From positions 569,001 through 633,000 of the forward strand of contig NZ_CP040710.1 in NCBI RefSeq assembly GCF_005943945.1: 64,000 bases of DNA. The letters are read 5' to 3'. Below, piece by piece: positions 53,247 through 62,322 of the stretch. How positions within the stretch are numbered: the first letter of the stretch is position 1; the number at the start of each line of letters is the position of its first letter. The translations under genes and the position numbers were made by a program. Source of the DNA: Aggregatimonas sangjinii (GTDB lineage Bacteria; Bacteroidota; Bacteroidia; Flavobacteriales; Flavobacteriaceae). The notes under the pieces were generated by a model. That model was given only the letters and a program-made list of their open reading frames with translations, was not told the DNA's origin and made no database searches.

Positions 53247-54011
53247 TCAAAACCCCCGTTTCTCTAACCAAGCATCCAAAATTTGATTGAACTCATTGGG
53301 GTGCTCCATCATCGGGGCATGACCGCAATTCTCTATCCAAAAAAGATCGGAATCCGGTAGAAGCTCGTAAAAGAGGTTCGCTACGTCAGGAGGAGTAACG
53401 GTATCGTCCCTGCCCCAAATGATACAGGTAGGCGTCTTCATCTTAGGCAAGTCTTTAGACATATTATGGCGAATTGCGCTTTTAGCAATAGCCAAGGTTT
53501 TGATGATTTTGCTGCGGTCGTTCACCGTTTCGAAAACTTCGTCGACGATTTCCTTGGTAGCCACGGCCGGATCAAAGAATACGCCTTGGGCCTTCTTCTT
53601 GATGAACTCATAATCGCCCCGTCTGGGGTACCCATCGCCCATGGCACTTTCATAAAGGCCCGAACTACCGGTAATGACTAAGGCCTTAACCATCTTAGGA
53701 TACATTTTTGTGTGTAGAAGACCAATGTGGCCCCCCAGGCTGTTCCCCAATAAAATAACATTGCTAAGCCCTTTAAATTCGATGAATTGTTCCAAGAATT
53801 TAGCGAACTGTTTTACGTTCGTTTTCATCATGGGCATATCGTAGATCGGTAACTCTGGAATCAGTACACGATACCCTCTTGGGGGGAAATGTTCGGCAAC
53901 GCCTTGAAAGTTACTGAGCCCGCCCATAAGACCGTGTAAGATGATAATGGGCTCGCCTTCACCGATTTCGATATACCGGAATCTTCCTTCTGTAATAAGT
54001 TTTTCTTTCAT
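53247..54011 (-). CDS. Alpha/beta hydrolase
   Basis: 254 residues. HGLMGGLSNFQG (oxyanion region), nucleophile elbow GNSLGGH, acid Asp in WGRDDTVTPP, and catalytic His in CGHAPMMEHP. A soluble esterase, hydrolase or C-C bond hydrolase type enzyme with unknown substrate. The first gene after the dcw-side intergenic region on the opposite strand. Confidence 0.88.
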   Translation of the reverse strand: MKEKLITEGRFRYIEIGEGEPIIILHGLMGGLSNFQGVAEHFPPRGYRVLIPELPIYDMPMMKTNVKQFAKFLEQFIEFKGLSNVILLGNSLGGHIGLLHTKMYPKMVKALVITGSSGLYESAMGDGYPRRGDYEFIKKKAQGVFFDPAVATKEIVDEVFETVNDRSKIIKTLAIAKSAIRHNMSKDLPKMKTPTCIIWGRDDTVTPPDVANLFYELLPDSDLFWIENCGHAPMMEHPNEFNQILDAWLEKRGF

Positions 54012-54072
54012 GTGGTGGGTTGGATAACCTAATTTGCTAAGATAGGCATTTACGCGATAATCGAGATTTGAA

Positions 54073-54123
54073 CCTGCCTGTCATCAGGCTAGTTGCTCCT
54101 AGGCCTACCTGTCGGCAGGTGGG
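54073..54123 (+). repeat. Two dispersed CCTGCCTG...CAGG palindromes
   Basis: CCTGCCTGTCATCAGGCT (54073-54090) and CCTACCTGTCGGCAGGTGGG (54104-54123), variants of the family also found at 24451 and 59577. No gene lies in 54012-54321 apart from these and the control region below. Confidence 0.65.
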
Positions 54124-54245
54124 CTTGCCCTAGCTGTCGTTCACCAATTATGCTCAATACTGCTTGCTTGTTTGAAACGGATTTCACCCGGCTTTCGGCA
54201 TGGGTAATCCTCATATTTTACCCAATTACGGCAAAATTTATGAAC

Positions 54246-54275
54246 AAAGTGGTAAAAAGTGGTAAAATGTGGTAA
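54246..54275 (+). promoter_or_regulatory. MraZ operator: three 10-bp-spaced boxes
   Basis: AAAGTGGTAA, AAAGTGGTAA and AATGTGGTAA in direct tandem (54246, 54256, 54266). This fits the MraZ-box pattern AAAGTG(T/G)N3 described for mollicutes and the TGGG-type 10-bp direct repeats of E. coli. The third box is 10-12 bp before the -7 element, so the operator covers the -33 position and would allow autorepression of the dcw cluster. Confidence 0.8.
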
Positions 54276-54284
54276 TAAAATTTG

Positions 54285-54292
54285 TAGTTTTG
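54285..54292 (+). promoter_or_regulatory. dcw promoter -7 element
   Basis: TAGTTTTG matches TAnnTTTG exactly. The expected start (about 54299) lies 23 bp before the mraZ GTG at 54322. The matching -33 position falls within the MraZ boxes. Confidence 0.65.
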
Positions 54293-54321
54293 AGTTATTA
54301 GAGAACAAACGAACCGAACAC

Positions 54322-54795
54322 GTGGTCAATTTCATTGGACAATACGATTGTAAAGCCGATACCAAAGGTAGGATAATGCTGCCTGTTGCGCTAAAAAATC
54401 AGATGGCTCCGGTATTGAATGATGGTTTTGTCATTAAACGATCTGTTTTTAGGTCCTGTTTGGAGTTATATCCGATGCAAGAGTGGAACACGCTCATGCA
54501 GAAGATGAACAAGAAAAATCGATTTAAGAAAAAGAACGATGATTTTATCCGTCGTTTTTCCGCGGGAGTGAAAATGGTTGAAATCGATGGAACGGGGAGG
54601 CTTCTTATTCCAAAAAATCTCATAGAAGTGGCCGGTATCGCGAAAGAAGTGGTGCTCACTTCGGCCATAAATATCATTGAGATTTGGGATAAGGATAGCT
54701 ACGAGAAAGTGCTCGAGGAAACGGCCGAAGGCTTTGCCGAACTTGCCGAAGAAGTGATGGGTGAAGATGGAGATGACACCGATGATGTATCATAA
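54322..54795 (+). CDS. mraZ: Transcriptional regulator MraZ
   Basis: 157 residues from a GTG at 54322 (VNFIGQYDCKADTKGRIMLP); upstream codons fall before or on the predicted transcription start. Two SpoVT/AbrB-like DNA-binding repeats are visible: DTKGRIMLP (N-terminal) and DGTGRLLIP (about 95-103). The C-terminus is acidic (EVMGEDGDDTDDVS). It regulates its own dcw cluster. It overlaps rsmH by 14 bp. Confidence 0.94.
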   Translation: MVNFIGQYDCKADTKGRIMLPVALKNQMAPVLNDGFVIKRSVFRSCLELYPMQEWNTLMQKMNKKNRFKKKNDDFIRRFSAGVKMVEIDGTGRLLIPKNLIEVAGIAKEVVLTSAINIIEIWDKDSYEKVLEETAEGFAELAEEVMGEDGDDTDDVS

Positions 54796-55678
54796 TCCCG
54801 TTCTATTATCGGCATCCGTAGATGCACTTGACATCAAGAAAGATGGAGTATATGTGGATGTCACCTTCGGGGGTGGGGGCCATTCCAAAGAAATACTAAA
54901 TCGGTTGGGGAGTGAAGGTAAGCTAATAGCCTTTGATCAAGACGAAGACGCCTTAAAGAATGCACTGGATGATGAGCGGTTTACCTTGATCAATGAAAAT
55001 TACCGCTATATCAAACAGTTTTTAAAGTTCTATGGCATTCGGAAAGTAGATGGTATTCTGGCCGATTTTGGGGTGTCATCCCACCAGTTCGATACTGCGG
55101 AGCGCGGATTTTCAACTCGCTTCGATGCGGACTTGGATATGAGAATGAGTCAAAGAAACGAGTTCTCGGCCTTCAACGTGGTCAACAAGTACTCGTATGA
55201 CGAGTTGCGTAGGGTGTTATTCGAGTATGGGGAATTGCGCAATGCAAACGCTATGGCAAAGGCAATTGAAGAGGCGCGATCGGAAAGTAAAATTAAAACT
55301 ACCGATGCATTGAAAGAAGTGTTGCAACGCTTTCTTCCAAATGCGAAAGCGCATAAGATTTTGGCTCAAGTGTATCAGGCCATTCGTATTGAGGTGAATC
55401 AGGAAATCGAGTCGATCAAGGAGTTTTTGCATCAAACAGCCGATTTGCTGGAACCCGGAGGTCGGTTGAGCATAATAAGCTATCACTCGCTTGAAGATCG
55501 GTTGGTTAAGAGGTATATCAGGGCAGGACAATTTGAAGGCGAACCCGAAAAGGATTTTTATGGGAATATCGATGTTCCTTTTAAGAAAGTAGGGCGGTTG
55601 ATCGTCCCGTCGAAAGAAGAAATTGCGAACAACAATAGGGCAAGAAGTGCCAAACTACGGATCGCCGAGCGAATTTAA
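54782..55678 (+). CDS. rsmH: 16S rRNA (cytosine(1402)-N(4))-methyltransferase
   Basis: 298 residues from the ATG at 54782 (MMYHNPVLLSASVDAL). SAM-binding VDVTFGGGGHS, DFGVSSHQFDTAERGFS and ISYHSLEDRLVK are diagnostic. It methylates C1402 in the ribosomal decoding site. Second gene of the dcw cluster, coupled to mraZ by overlap. Confidence 0.95.
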   Translation: MMYHNPVLLSASVDALDIKKDGVYVDVTFGGGGHSKEILNRLGSEGKLIAFDQDEDALKNALDDERFTLINENYRYIKQFLKFYGIRKVDGILADFGVSSHQFDTAERGFSTRFDADLDMRMSQRNEFSAFNVVNKYSYDELRRVLFEYGELRNANAMAKAIEEARSESKIKTTDALKEVLQRFLPNAKAHKILAQVYQAIRIEVNQEIESIKEFLHQTADLLEPGGRLSIISYHSLEDRLVKRYIRAGQFEGEPEKDFYGNIDVPFKKVGRLIVPSKEEIANNNRARSAKLRIAERI

Positions 55679-55734
55679 GACCTGTTTGAGGGGGCTTTCC
55701 GAACCAACAAATAAAGGTAGAGTTGTAAATAATA

Positions 55735-55754
55735 GTTTTCCGCTTTTGCGGAAA
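55735..55754 (+). other. Perfect hairpin upstream of ftsL
   Basis: TTTTCCGCTTTTGCGGAAAA forms an 8-bp stem with a TTTT loop between rsmH and ftsL. It lacks a following U-tract, so it may be an RNA-processing or partial attenuation signal, not a standard terminator. Confidence 0.45.
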
Positions 55755-55774
55755 AGACAATAAAAATAGTAATC

Positions 55775-56107
55775 GTGAAAAATGGCTTATTGGACATCTT
55801 GAAAGGAAAGTTCTTGGTGAGCGGAGATGCGCCAAAGAATTGGCTTTTTATCATTTTCGCCTCTTTTTTGGCGGCCGTCATGATCGGAAGCAGTCATAGC
55901 GCCGATGCCAAAGTGCATAAAATCGCTGCTTTGAACGAAGAGGTAAAGGAACTAAGAAGTCAGTTTGTAGATGCCCATAAAGATGTGCAAAAACTAAAAC
56001 TGGAAAGTAAGATTACCGAGATACTGGAGAAGGAAGAAATATATCCTTCCGAAATTCCACCAAAAAAAATTAGAGTAAAATCAATTAAGGAAGACCGTGG
56101 CCGTTAA
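55775..56107 (+). CDS. ftsL: FtsL-like cell division protein
   Basis: 110 residues from a GTG at 55775. One transmembrane helix (WLFIIFASFLAAVMIG, about 23-38) is followed by a periplasmic coiled coil (LNEEVKELRSQFVDAHKDVQ). Topology, size and position before ftsI are those of FtsL, which bridges FtsB and FtsI/FtsW at the septum. It overlaps ftsI by 11 bp. Confidence 0.85.
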   Translation: MKNGLLDILKGKFLVSGDAPKNWLFIIFASFLAAVMIGSSHSADAKVHKIAALNEEVKELRSQFVDAHKDVQKLKLESKITEILEKEEIYPSEIPPKKIRVKSIKEDRGR

Positions 56108-58103
56108 GGAAAAAAACATATTGAAACGATTGTATTTCGTTGCTGGCGGCATGTTTTTGTTCGCCATCGCCGTTATGGCCAAATTGGTGAGCATTCAGAT
56201 GGTCGATGGTGAGAAATACCGCGATTTGGCCGAGGAACGTACTTCCAAAATGTTTACTATCGCTCCCAATCGGGGCAATTTGTATTCCGATGATGGCAGT
56301 TTGTTGGCTACCTCCGTTTCCCGCTATACGATACGTTTTGATGCGGTTACGGTAAGCAACGACGATTTTAAGGAAAATATTTTGCCGCTGTCCAACGCAC
56401 TTTCCAAAATGCTGGGAAAATCCTCCTCGCACTACCAGCAGCTGCTCAGAAAGGCAAAAGTGAACAAGAATCGATATGCTTTAATCGCTCGTAACCTCGA
56501 CTATTCCGATTATGTGGCCATCAAGGAATTCCCCTTATTTGAGAAGGGGCCGTATCGCGGTGGTTTGATCATTGAGCAGAAAACGGTCAGGGAGCATCCA
56601 TTAGGGAAAATCGCGGAACGAAGTGTGGGATATGAACGGGTCGATGAGAATGGCTATTACACCAGGGTAGGTCTCGAAGGCGCTTTTGGGGAATACCTGC
56701 GGGGTACAGAAGGCAAGCGTTTGAAGCAGAAAATCGCCAAAGGCCAATGGAAGCCTATCGGGCAGGACAACATCATCGAACCAAAAGATGGCTATGACGT
56801 ATTCTCTACCATAGATGTGAACATACAGGACATTGCCCATCATGCCCTATTGGGACAATTGGAGCATTACAAGGCAGAGCACGGCAGTGTTATCGTTATG
56901 GAGACAAAAACAGGCGAGGTGAAAGCGATTTCGAACCTTGGGCGTACAAGCGATGGCAAATATTACGAGCGTTTGAACTATGCTATCGGTGAGTCGCACG
57001 AACCGGGGTCTACTTTTAAATTGATGAACCTTGTTGCCGCCCTTGAGGATAAGGTAATCGACACGAGCACCATAGTAGATACGGAAAAAGGGTACTGGAA
57101 AATTTACAAACATAGGGTCAAGGATTCAAAACATGGGGGCTACGGTAAAATTTCGATGGCCAAGGCCTTTGAGGTTTCCTCGAACACGGCTTTTGCCAAA
57201 ATGGTACATAACGGTTATAAGAAATCGCCGGCTAAATATGTAAACCGTCTGATGGCAATGAATTTGCATCGCGAGCTTGGCCTTCCCATAAAGGGAGAGG
57301 GCAAACCGGTGATTCGGTATCCTGGTGACAAGGGCTGGTCCGGACTTTCATTGGCCCAGATGGCCTATGGGTACGAGGTTGCGATGACACCCTTGCAAAC
57401 ATTGACGTTTTACAATGCCATTGCCAACGATGGTAAAATGGTGAAACCAAGATTGATCAAAGAAGTTAGGGAATGGGATCAAACGATATTGAAATTCGAT
57501 ACCGAAGTGATCGATGCTTCCATATGTTCCAAAGAGACTGCCAAGAAGGTAAAAGATCTACTAAAGAATGTAGTGGAAAAGGAACATGGTACGGGCCACG
57601 GGCTGTATTCACCGAATTTCTCCATGGCCGGAAAAACGGGGACCGCACAGAAAAATTATGCATCCAAAGACCCCGATAAGCTCAAATACATCTCAACTTT
57701 CGCCGGCTATTTTCCTGCCGATAATCCAAAGTATTCCTGTATTGTGGTTATACACGAACCGGATAAAAGTGTAGGATATTATGGAGCTGACGTTTCCGGA
57801 CCGGTCTTTAAATCGGTAGCACAAAAGATATATGCGAACTCGCCTTTGATCGATGAGGTTGAGATGCCCAAACGTACGGACAAGCACCTAAACTCCAATT
57901 TTCAAAAATATTATGCCGAGGCCCAAAAGAAGTATAACAAAGTGCCTAACGTAAAGGGTATGAGCGGTATGGATGCCATATCGATACTCGAAAATCTTGG
58001 TTTACAGGTCGAGGTTAAGGGTAATGGCAAAGTAAGAACACAATCGGTATCTAAGGGTACAGATATCAATAAGGTCAACAAAATAGTCCTGGAATTGTCA
58101 TGA
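56097..58103 (+). CDS. ftsI: Penicillin-binding protein, septal transpeptidase with PASTA domain
   Basis: 668 residues, GTG start. N-terminal transmembrane anchor (LYFVAGGMFLFAIAVMAKLV), PBP dimerisation region, then the transpeptidase with SxxK at Ser305 (EPGSTFKL), SSN (EVSSNTAF) and KTG (AGKTGTAQ). A C-terminal PASTA domain (VPNVKGMSGMDAISILENLG) may bind muropeptides or lipid II. It crosslinks septal peptidoglycan with FtsW. Overlaps murE by 4 bp. Confidence 0.94.
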   Translation: MAVKEKNILKRLYFVAGGMFLFAIAVMAKLVSIQMVDGEKYRDLAEERTSKMFTIAPNRGNLYSDDGSLLATSVSRYTIRFDAVTVSNDDFKENILPLSNALSKMLGKSSSHYQQLLRKAKVNKNRYALIARNLDYSDYVAIKEFPLFEKGPYRGGLIIEQKTVREHPLGKIAERSVGYERVDENGYYTRVGLEGAFGEYLRGTEGKRLKQKIAKGQWKPIGQDNIIEPKDGYDVFSTIDVNIQDIAHHALLGQLEHYKAEHGSVIVMETKTGEVKAISNLGRTSDGKYYERLNYAIGESHEPGSTFKLMNLVAALEDKVIDTSTIVDTEKGYWKIYKHRVKDSKHGGYGKISMAKAFEVSSNTAFAKMVHNGYKKSPAKYVNRLMAMNLHRELGLPIKGEGKPVIRYPGDKGWSGLSLAQMAYGYEVAMTPLQTLTFYNAIANDGKMVKPRLIKEVREWDQTILKFDTEVIDASICSKETAKKVKDLLKNVVEKEHGTGHGLYSPNFSMAGKTGTAQKNYASKDPDKLKYISTFAGYFPADNPKYSCIVVIHEPDKSVGYYGADVSGPVFKSVAQKIYANSPLIDEVEMPKRTDKHLNSNFQKYYAEAQKKYNKVPNVKGMSGMDAISILENLGLQVEVKGNGKVRTQSVSKGTDINKVNKIVLELS

Positions 58104-59563
58104 AGGCACTCAAAGACATATTATATGGAGTAGGACTTTCCGCGGTAAGCGGCAGTACGGCTATTCTCGTCAACTCGATCTGCTTCGATTCGAGATTGGT
58201 GGGTATGGATGATGTCTTTATCGCCATAAAAGGAACATTGACCGATGGGCATAATTATATAGACCAGGCTATTGCCAGTGGCGCTAAAGCCGTAGTCTGT
58301 GAATCTATGCCGGACAAGCTGATTAACGAGGTTACTTATGTAGAAGTCACCAATGGGAATGCGGCCTTGGCGATCACGGCATCCAATTTTTATGGTAATC
58401 CATCAAAAAATCTGAAGTTGGTTGGGGTGACCGGTACCAACGGAAAGACCACCATAAGCAGTTTGTTGTACCAATTGTTCAAAAAGGCGGGTTTCAAAGT
58501 CGGGTTGATATCGACCATTAAGATTATGGTCGATAACAAGGAGTATGCAACCAGCCATACTACTCCGGATGCATTGACCATCAACCGTCATTTGGCACTT
58601 ATGAACGAGGCTGGTGTCGAGTATTGTTTTATGGAGGTGAGTTCACATGGTATTCATCAAAAAAGAACCCAGGGATTGGTTTTCGAGGGAGCCATTTTCA
58701 GTAATCTGTCCCATGACCACCTAGACTACCACAACACCTTTGCCGAGTATCGTGATACTAAGAAAATTTTGTTCGATGAGTTGCCAAAAGGAGCTTTCGC
58801 ATTGACCAATATCGACGATAAGAATGGTTTGGTGATGCTGCAAAATACCAAGGCCAGAAAATACACTTATGCCCTAAAGACCTATGCCGATTATAGGGCA
58901 CAGATTTTGGAAAATCAGTTTGATGGGCAACTGCTGAAGATCAATGACAACGAATTGTGGTCGAAATTGATCGGACACTTCAATGCCTATAATATGTTGG
59001 CCATTTATGCAACTGCCGATTTATTGGGGCTTGAAAAATTGGAGATTCTAAGACTGTTGAGCGAATTGGACAATGTAGATGGAAGATTTCAATATTTCAT
59101 ATCAAAAGAGAAAATAACTGCCATAGTCGATTATGCCCATACGCCGGATGCGCTTAAAAATGTGCTTGATACTATCAACACATTGAGAACTGGAAATGAA
59201 AACGTCATCACCGTTGTGGGGTGTGGTGGCGATAGAGACAGGTCGAAGCGCCCGGTTATGGGTCATATCGCCTCGGAGATGAGCAACAAGGCGATCTTTA
59301 CTTCCGACAATCCCCGTTCCGAAGTCCCGCAGACGATTATCGAAGAAATGGAAAAGGGCGTAGAACCCCATAACACTAAGAAGATATTAGCTATTGAAAA
59401 TAGGAAACAAGCCATAAAAGCCGCCTGTCAAATGGCCGTAGCCAATGATATTATACTGGTTGCCGGAAAAGGCCATGAGACCTATCAGGAAACCAATGGT
59501 AAGCGCGTGAATTTCGATGACTTTAAGATAGTCAAAGAAATTTTGAAAAGCTTGGATAAATAA
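58100..59563 (+). CDS. murE: UDP-N-acetylmuramoyl-L-alanyl-D-glutamate--2,6-diaminopimelate ligase
   Basis: 487 residues. ATP site GVTGTNGKTTIS, MEVSSHGIHQKR, SHDHLDYHNTF, and the C-terminal TSDNPRSEVPQ segment. DNPR is the hallmark for meso-diaminopimelate specificity. It adds the third residue of the peptidoglycan stem peptide. ATGA overlap with ftsI. Confidence 0.94.
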   Translation: MKALKDILYGVGLSAVSGSTAILVNSICFDSRLVGMDDVFIAIKGTLTDGHNYIDQAIASGAKAVVCESMPDKLINEVTYVEVTNGNAALAITASNFYGNPSKNLKLVGVTGTNGKTTISSLLYQLFKKAGFKVGLISTIKIMVDNKEYATSHTTPDALTINRHLALMNEAGVEYCFMEVSSHGIHQKRTQGLVFEGAIFSNLSHDHLDYHNTFAEYRDTKKILFDELPKGAFALTNIDDKNGLVMLQNTKARKYTYALKTYADYRAQILENQFDGQLLKINDNELWSKLIGHFNAYNMLAIYATADLLGLEKLEILRLLSELDNVDGRFQYFISKEKITAIVDYAHTPDALKNVLDTINTLRTGNENVITVVGCGGDRDRSKRPVMGHIASEMSNKAIFTSDNPRSEVPQTIIEEMEKGVEPHNTKKILAIENRKQAIKAACQMAVANDIILVAGKGHETYQETNGKRVNFDDFKIVKEILKSLDK

Positions 59564-59576
59564 ATTTAGAGAGAAG

Positions 59577-59598
59577 ACCTGCCTGCCGGCAGGCAGGG
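59577..59598 (+). repeat. Dispersed CCTGCCTGCCGGCAGGCAGG palindrome
   Basis: Lies between murE and mraY within an otherwise tightly packed cluster. Near-identical to the copy at 24451-24471, including flanking GACAAG. Confidence 0.75.
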
Positions 59599-59667
59599 AC
59601 AAGAGAGAAAAAATAATAGAAAAGAGAGAAGCAATACAAATAGTAAACTAAACAATAAATAGCAACG

Positions 59668-60888
59668 ATGCTGTATTACCTGTTCGATTATTTAGAGAAG
59701 CAATACCAAGTGCCAGGGGCAAGTTTGTTCGCCTTTACCACTTTTCGTGGGGCATTGGCCATACTGTTTTCGCTATTGATCGGCGCAACCTATGGTAAGC
59801 GCATTATCTTGTTTTTGCAAAAACAGCAAATCGGGGAGACCATTCGCGACTTGGGCTTGGAAGGTCAAAAGCAAAAGGCCGGAACACCGACCATGGGAGG
59901 TATTATCATCATCATTTCTACCCTAATTCCCGTTCTGCTTTTAGCGCGTTTGGATAATATATACGTGATACTACTTATTGTAACGCTCTTGTGGATGGGC
60001 CTTATCGGTTTTCTTGACGATTACATTAAGGTATTTAAAAAGAACAAGGAAGGCCTCAAAGGTCGCTTTAAGGTGCTCGGTCAGGTAGTACTGGGACTTG
60101 CAGTCGGGGCAACATTGTTCTTTCACTCGGAGGTAACTATGCGGGAGCGCAATAAGACCATTATAACCGAGCAATTGGTCGTAGAGGAAATTGAGGGAAA
60201 ATCGATTAAATCAACACGTACTACGATTCCTTTTATGAAAAATAATGAGCTCGACTATGGCGATTTTATATCATGGGCCGGCGAGGGCGCTGAAAAATAT
60301 GCTTGGTTGGTTTTTATTCCGATAGTAATCCTAATCGTGACCGCCGTTTCCAATGGCGCGAACCTTACCGACGGTATCGATGGGTTGGCTGCAGGAACTT
60401 CCGCCATTATCGTATTTACACTCGGGGTGTTCACCCTTGTTTCGGGTAATTACAATTTCTCCGATTATCTCGATATCATGTTCATACCAGGGGTTTCCGA
60501 ATTAGTGGTTTTTATAGCTGCTTTTCTTGGAGCGTTGGTGGGTTTTCTTTGGTACAATACTTTTCCCGCACAAGTTTTCATGGGCGATACGGGAAGTTTA
60601 ACTATCGGCGGCGTTATCGCGGTCATTGCCATCATCATTAGAAAAGAACTATTGATTCCTCTTATGTGCGGAATCTTCTTTGCGGAATCGTTATCCGTGA
60701 TTTTGCAGGTAGGCTATTTTAAGTATACCAAGAAACGATTGGGTGAGGGCAAACGCATTTTTCTGATGTCCCCGCTGCACCATCATTATCAAAAAAGAGG
60801 CTATCACGAAAGTAAGATCGTAACCCGGTTTTGGATTGTAGGAATTATTCTGGCCATTCTTTCGATTGTGACGCTAAAGGTGAGATAA
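59668..60888 (+). CDS. mraY: Phospho-N-acetylmuramoyl-pentapeptide-transferase
   Basis: 406 residues with about ten transmembrane helices. Motifs [22 protein letters not shown] (catalytic Asp pair), [15 protein letters not shown] and [11 protein letters not shown] are diagnostic. It forms lipid I on undecaprenyl phosphate. Slightly longer than the E. coli enzyme because of a loop around residues 150-200 ([17 protein letters not shown]). Confidence 0.95.
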   Translation: MLYYLFDYLEKQYQVPGASLFAFTTFRGALAILFSLLIGATYGKRIILFLQKQQIGETIRDLGLEGQKQKAGTPTMGGIIIIISTLIPVLLLARLDNIYVILLIVTLLWMGLIGFLDDYIKVFKKNKEGLKGRFKVLGQVVLGLAVGATLFFHSEVTMRERNKTIITEQLVVEEIEGKSIKSTRTTIPFMKNNELDYGDFISWAGEGAEKYAWLVFIPIVILIVTAVSNGANLTDGIDGLAAGTSAIIVFTLGVFTLVSGNYNFSDYLDIMFIPGVSELVVFIAAFLGALVGFLWYNTFPAQVFMGDTGSLTIGGVIAVIAIIIRKELLIPLMCGIFFAESLSVILQVGYFKYTKKRLGEGKRIFLMSPLHHHYQKRGYHESKIVTRFWIVGIILAILSIVTLKVR

Positions 60889-60893
60889 GGCCC

Positions 60894-60993
60894 ATCCCTG
60901 GCCCTTCCCTCAGGTAAGGGAGTATATATGAAGGAGAGAAAAAAACATAAGAGTGAAATCATCCCCTCCGAGGGGGGAACGAGACGGCCCCTG
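60894..60993 (+). repeat. Two GC-rich palindromes around the murD start
   Basis: CCTGGCCCTTCCCTCAGGTA followed by AGGGAG (to 60922) and ATCCCCTCCGAGGGGGGAAC followed by GAGACGGCCCCTG (60961-60993). They resemble the family that bounds the DUF559 element. The murD ATG at 60928 lies between them, and the second copy is translated as IPSEGGTRRPL at the MurD N-terminus. Confidence 0.65.
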
Positions 60994-62319
60994 CTAGTAA
61001 TTTTAGGTGGAGGTGAAAGCGGAGTAGGCACGGCCATTCTCGGAAAAAAAAAAGGATATGAAGTGTTCGTATCCGATAAAGGAAAACTAAAGGAAAAGTA
61101 CAAAAACGTTCTTGAGCATTTTGAAATTGATTGGGAAGAATCGACCCATACGGAAGCCAAAGTCTTGAATGCCGATATCGTCATGAAAAGCCCTGGAATT
61201 CCCGATACGGTACCCTTGGTAGTAGCGTTGCACGAAAAAGGCATACCGGTGATTTCTGAAATCGAATTCGCCAGTAGGTATACCGAAGCTACGATTATCG
61301 GTATTACAGGGAGTAACGGTAAAACGACTACCACCATGTTGGCAAATCATATTTTGGCGGCAGGAGGATTAAACGTTGGTATGGCTGGAAATATCGGAGA
61401 TAGTTATGCTAAAATGGTAGCGGAAAAAGACTATGGGTTTTATGTCTTGGAAATCAGCAGCTTTCAGCTTGATGGTATCCGTCAGTTTAGACCACATATC
61501 GCCATCATTACCAATATCACACCAGACCACCTGGACCGGTACGGGTACCAATTCGAAAATTACATTGCTTCGAAATTCCGTATTGCCCAAAACCAAACGT
61601 CGGAGGATTATCTTATTTACGATGCCGATGATGAGGTAATGGTCGACTGGCTTGAAGCCCACCCGGTCAAATCAAAATTAGTGCCTTTTTCGCTTGAAAA
61701 GCAAGTTGAGCAAGGCGCACATATCAAAAACAACCAAATAGAATTAGTAATAGCGAATAACACATTTAGAATTATGACCGATGACCTAGCCCTTGAAGGA
61801 AAACACAATATAAAGAACACCATGGCGGCGGCACTTGCGGCGAAGCTCGTAGGAATACGTAAAGAGACTATTCGCAATAGTGTCATGAATTTTCAGGGCG
61901 CTCCGCACCGACTGGAGAAGGTCCTGAAAATAGCCCATGTGCAGTATATCAACGATTCAAAGGCAACGAATGTGAATGCCACTTTCTATGCGCTTGATAG
62001 CGTGTCGGCCTCTATTGTCTGGATAGTCGGCGGTGTAGATAAAGGCAATGATTATCGGCAGTTGATGCCTTTGGTAAGGGAAAAGGTAAAAGCCATCATC
62101 TGCCTGGGGTCCGATAACACCAAAATCAAGGAAACCTTCGGTAATGTGGTTGATTTGATGGTAGAGACCTTTGCTATGGAGGAAGCGGTCAAAGTCGCCT
62201 ACAAAATAGGGGAGCGAGGCGATACGGTATTGCTGTCACCGGCATGTGCCAGTTTCGATTTGTTCAAGAATTACGAAGATCGAGGGAATCAGTTTAAGGA
62301 GGCCATAAAAAATTTATAA
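60928..62319 (+). CDS. murD: UDP-N-acetylmuramoylalanine--D-glutamate ligase
   Basis: 463 residues. After a repeat-derived N-terminal tail of about 24 residues, the canonical start VILGGGESGVGTAILGKKKG follows. ATP site GITGSNGKTTTT, NITPDHLDRYG, NDSKATNVNAT and LSPACASFDLF are all present. It adds D-glutamate to UDP-MurNAc-L-Ala. No other ATG/GTG/TTG exists between the tail and the Rossmann core, so the tail is probably translated. Confidence 0.94.
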   Translation: MKERKKHKSEIIPSEGGTRRPLLVILGGGESGVGTAILGKKKGYEVFVSDKGKLKEKYKNVLEHFEIDWEESTHTEAKVLNADIVMKSPGIPDTVPLVVALHEKGIPVISEIEFASRYTEATIIGITGSNGKTTTTMLANHILAAGGLNVGMAGNIGDSYAKMVAEKDYGFYVLEISSFQLDGIRQFRPHIAIITNITPDHLDRYGYQFENYIASKFRIAQNQTSEDYLIYDADDEVMVDWLEAHPVKSKLVPFSLEKQVEQGAHIKNNQIELVIANNTFRIMTDDLALEGKHNIKNTMAAALAAKLVGIRKETIRNSVMNFQGAPHRLEKVLKIAHVQYINDSKATNVNATFYALDSVSASIVWIVGGVDKGNDYRQLMPLVREKVKAIICLGSDNTKIKETFGNVVDLMVETFAMEEAVKVAYKIGERGDTVLLSPACASFDLFKNYEDRGNQFKEAIKNL

Positions 62320-62322
62320 GCG

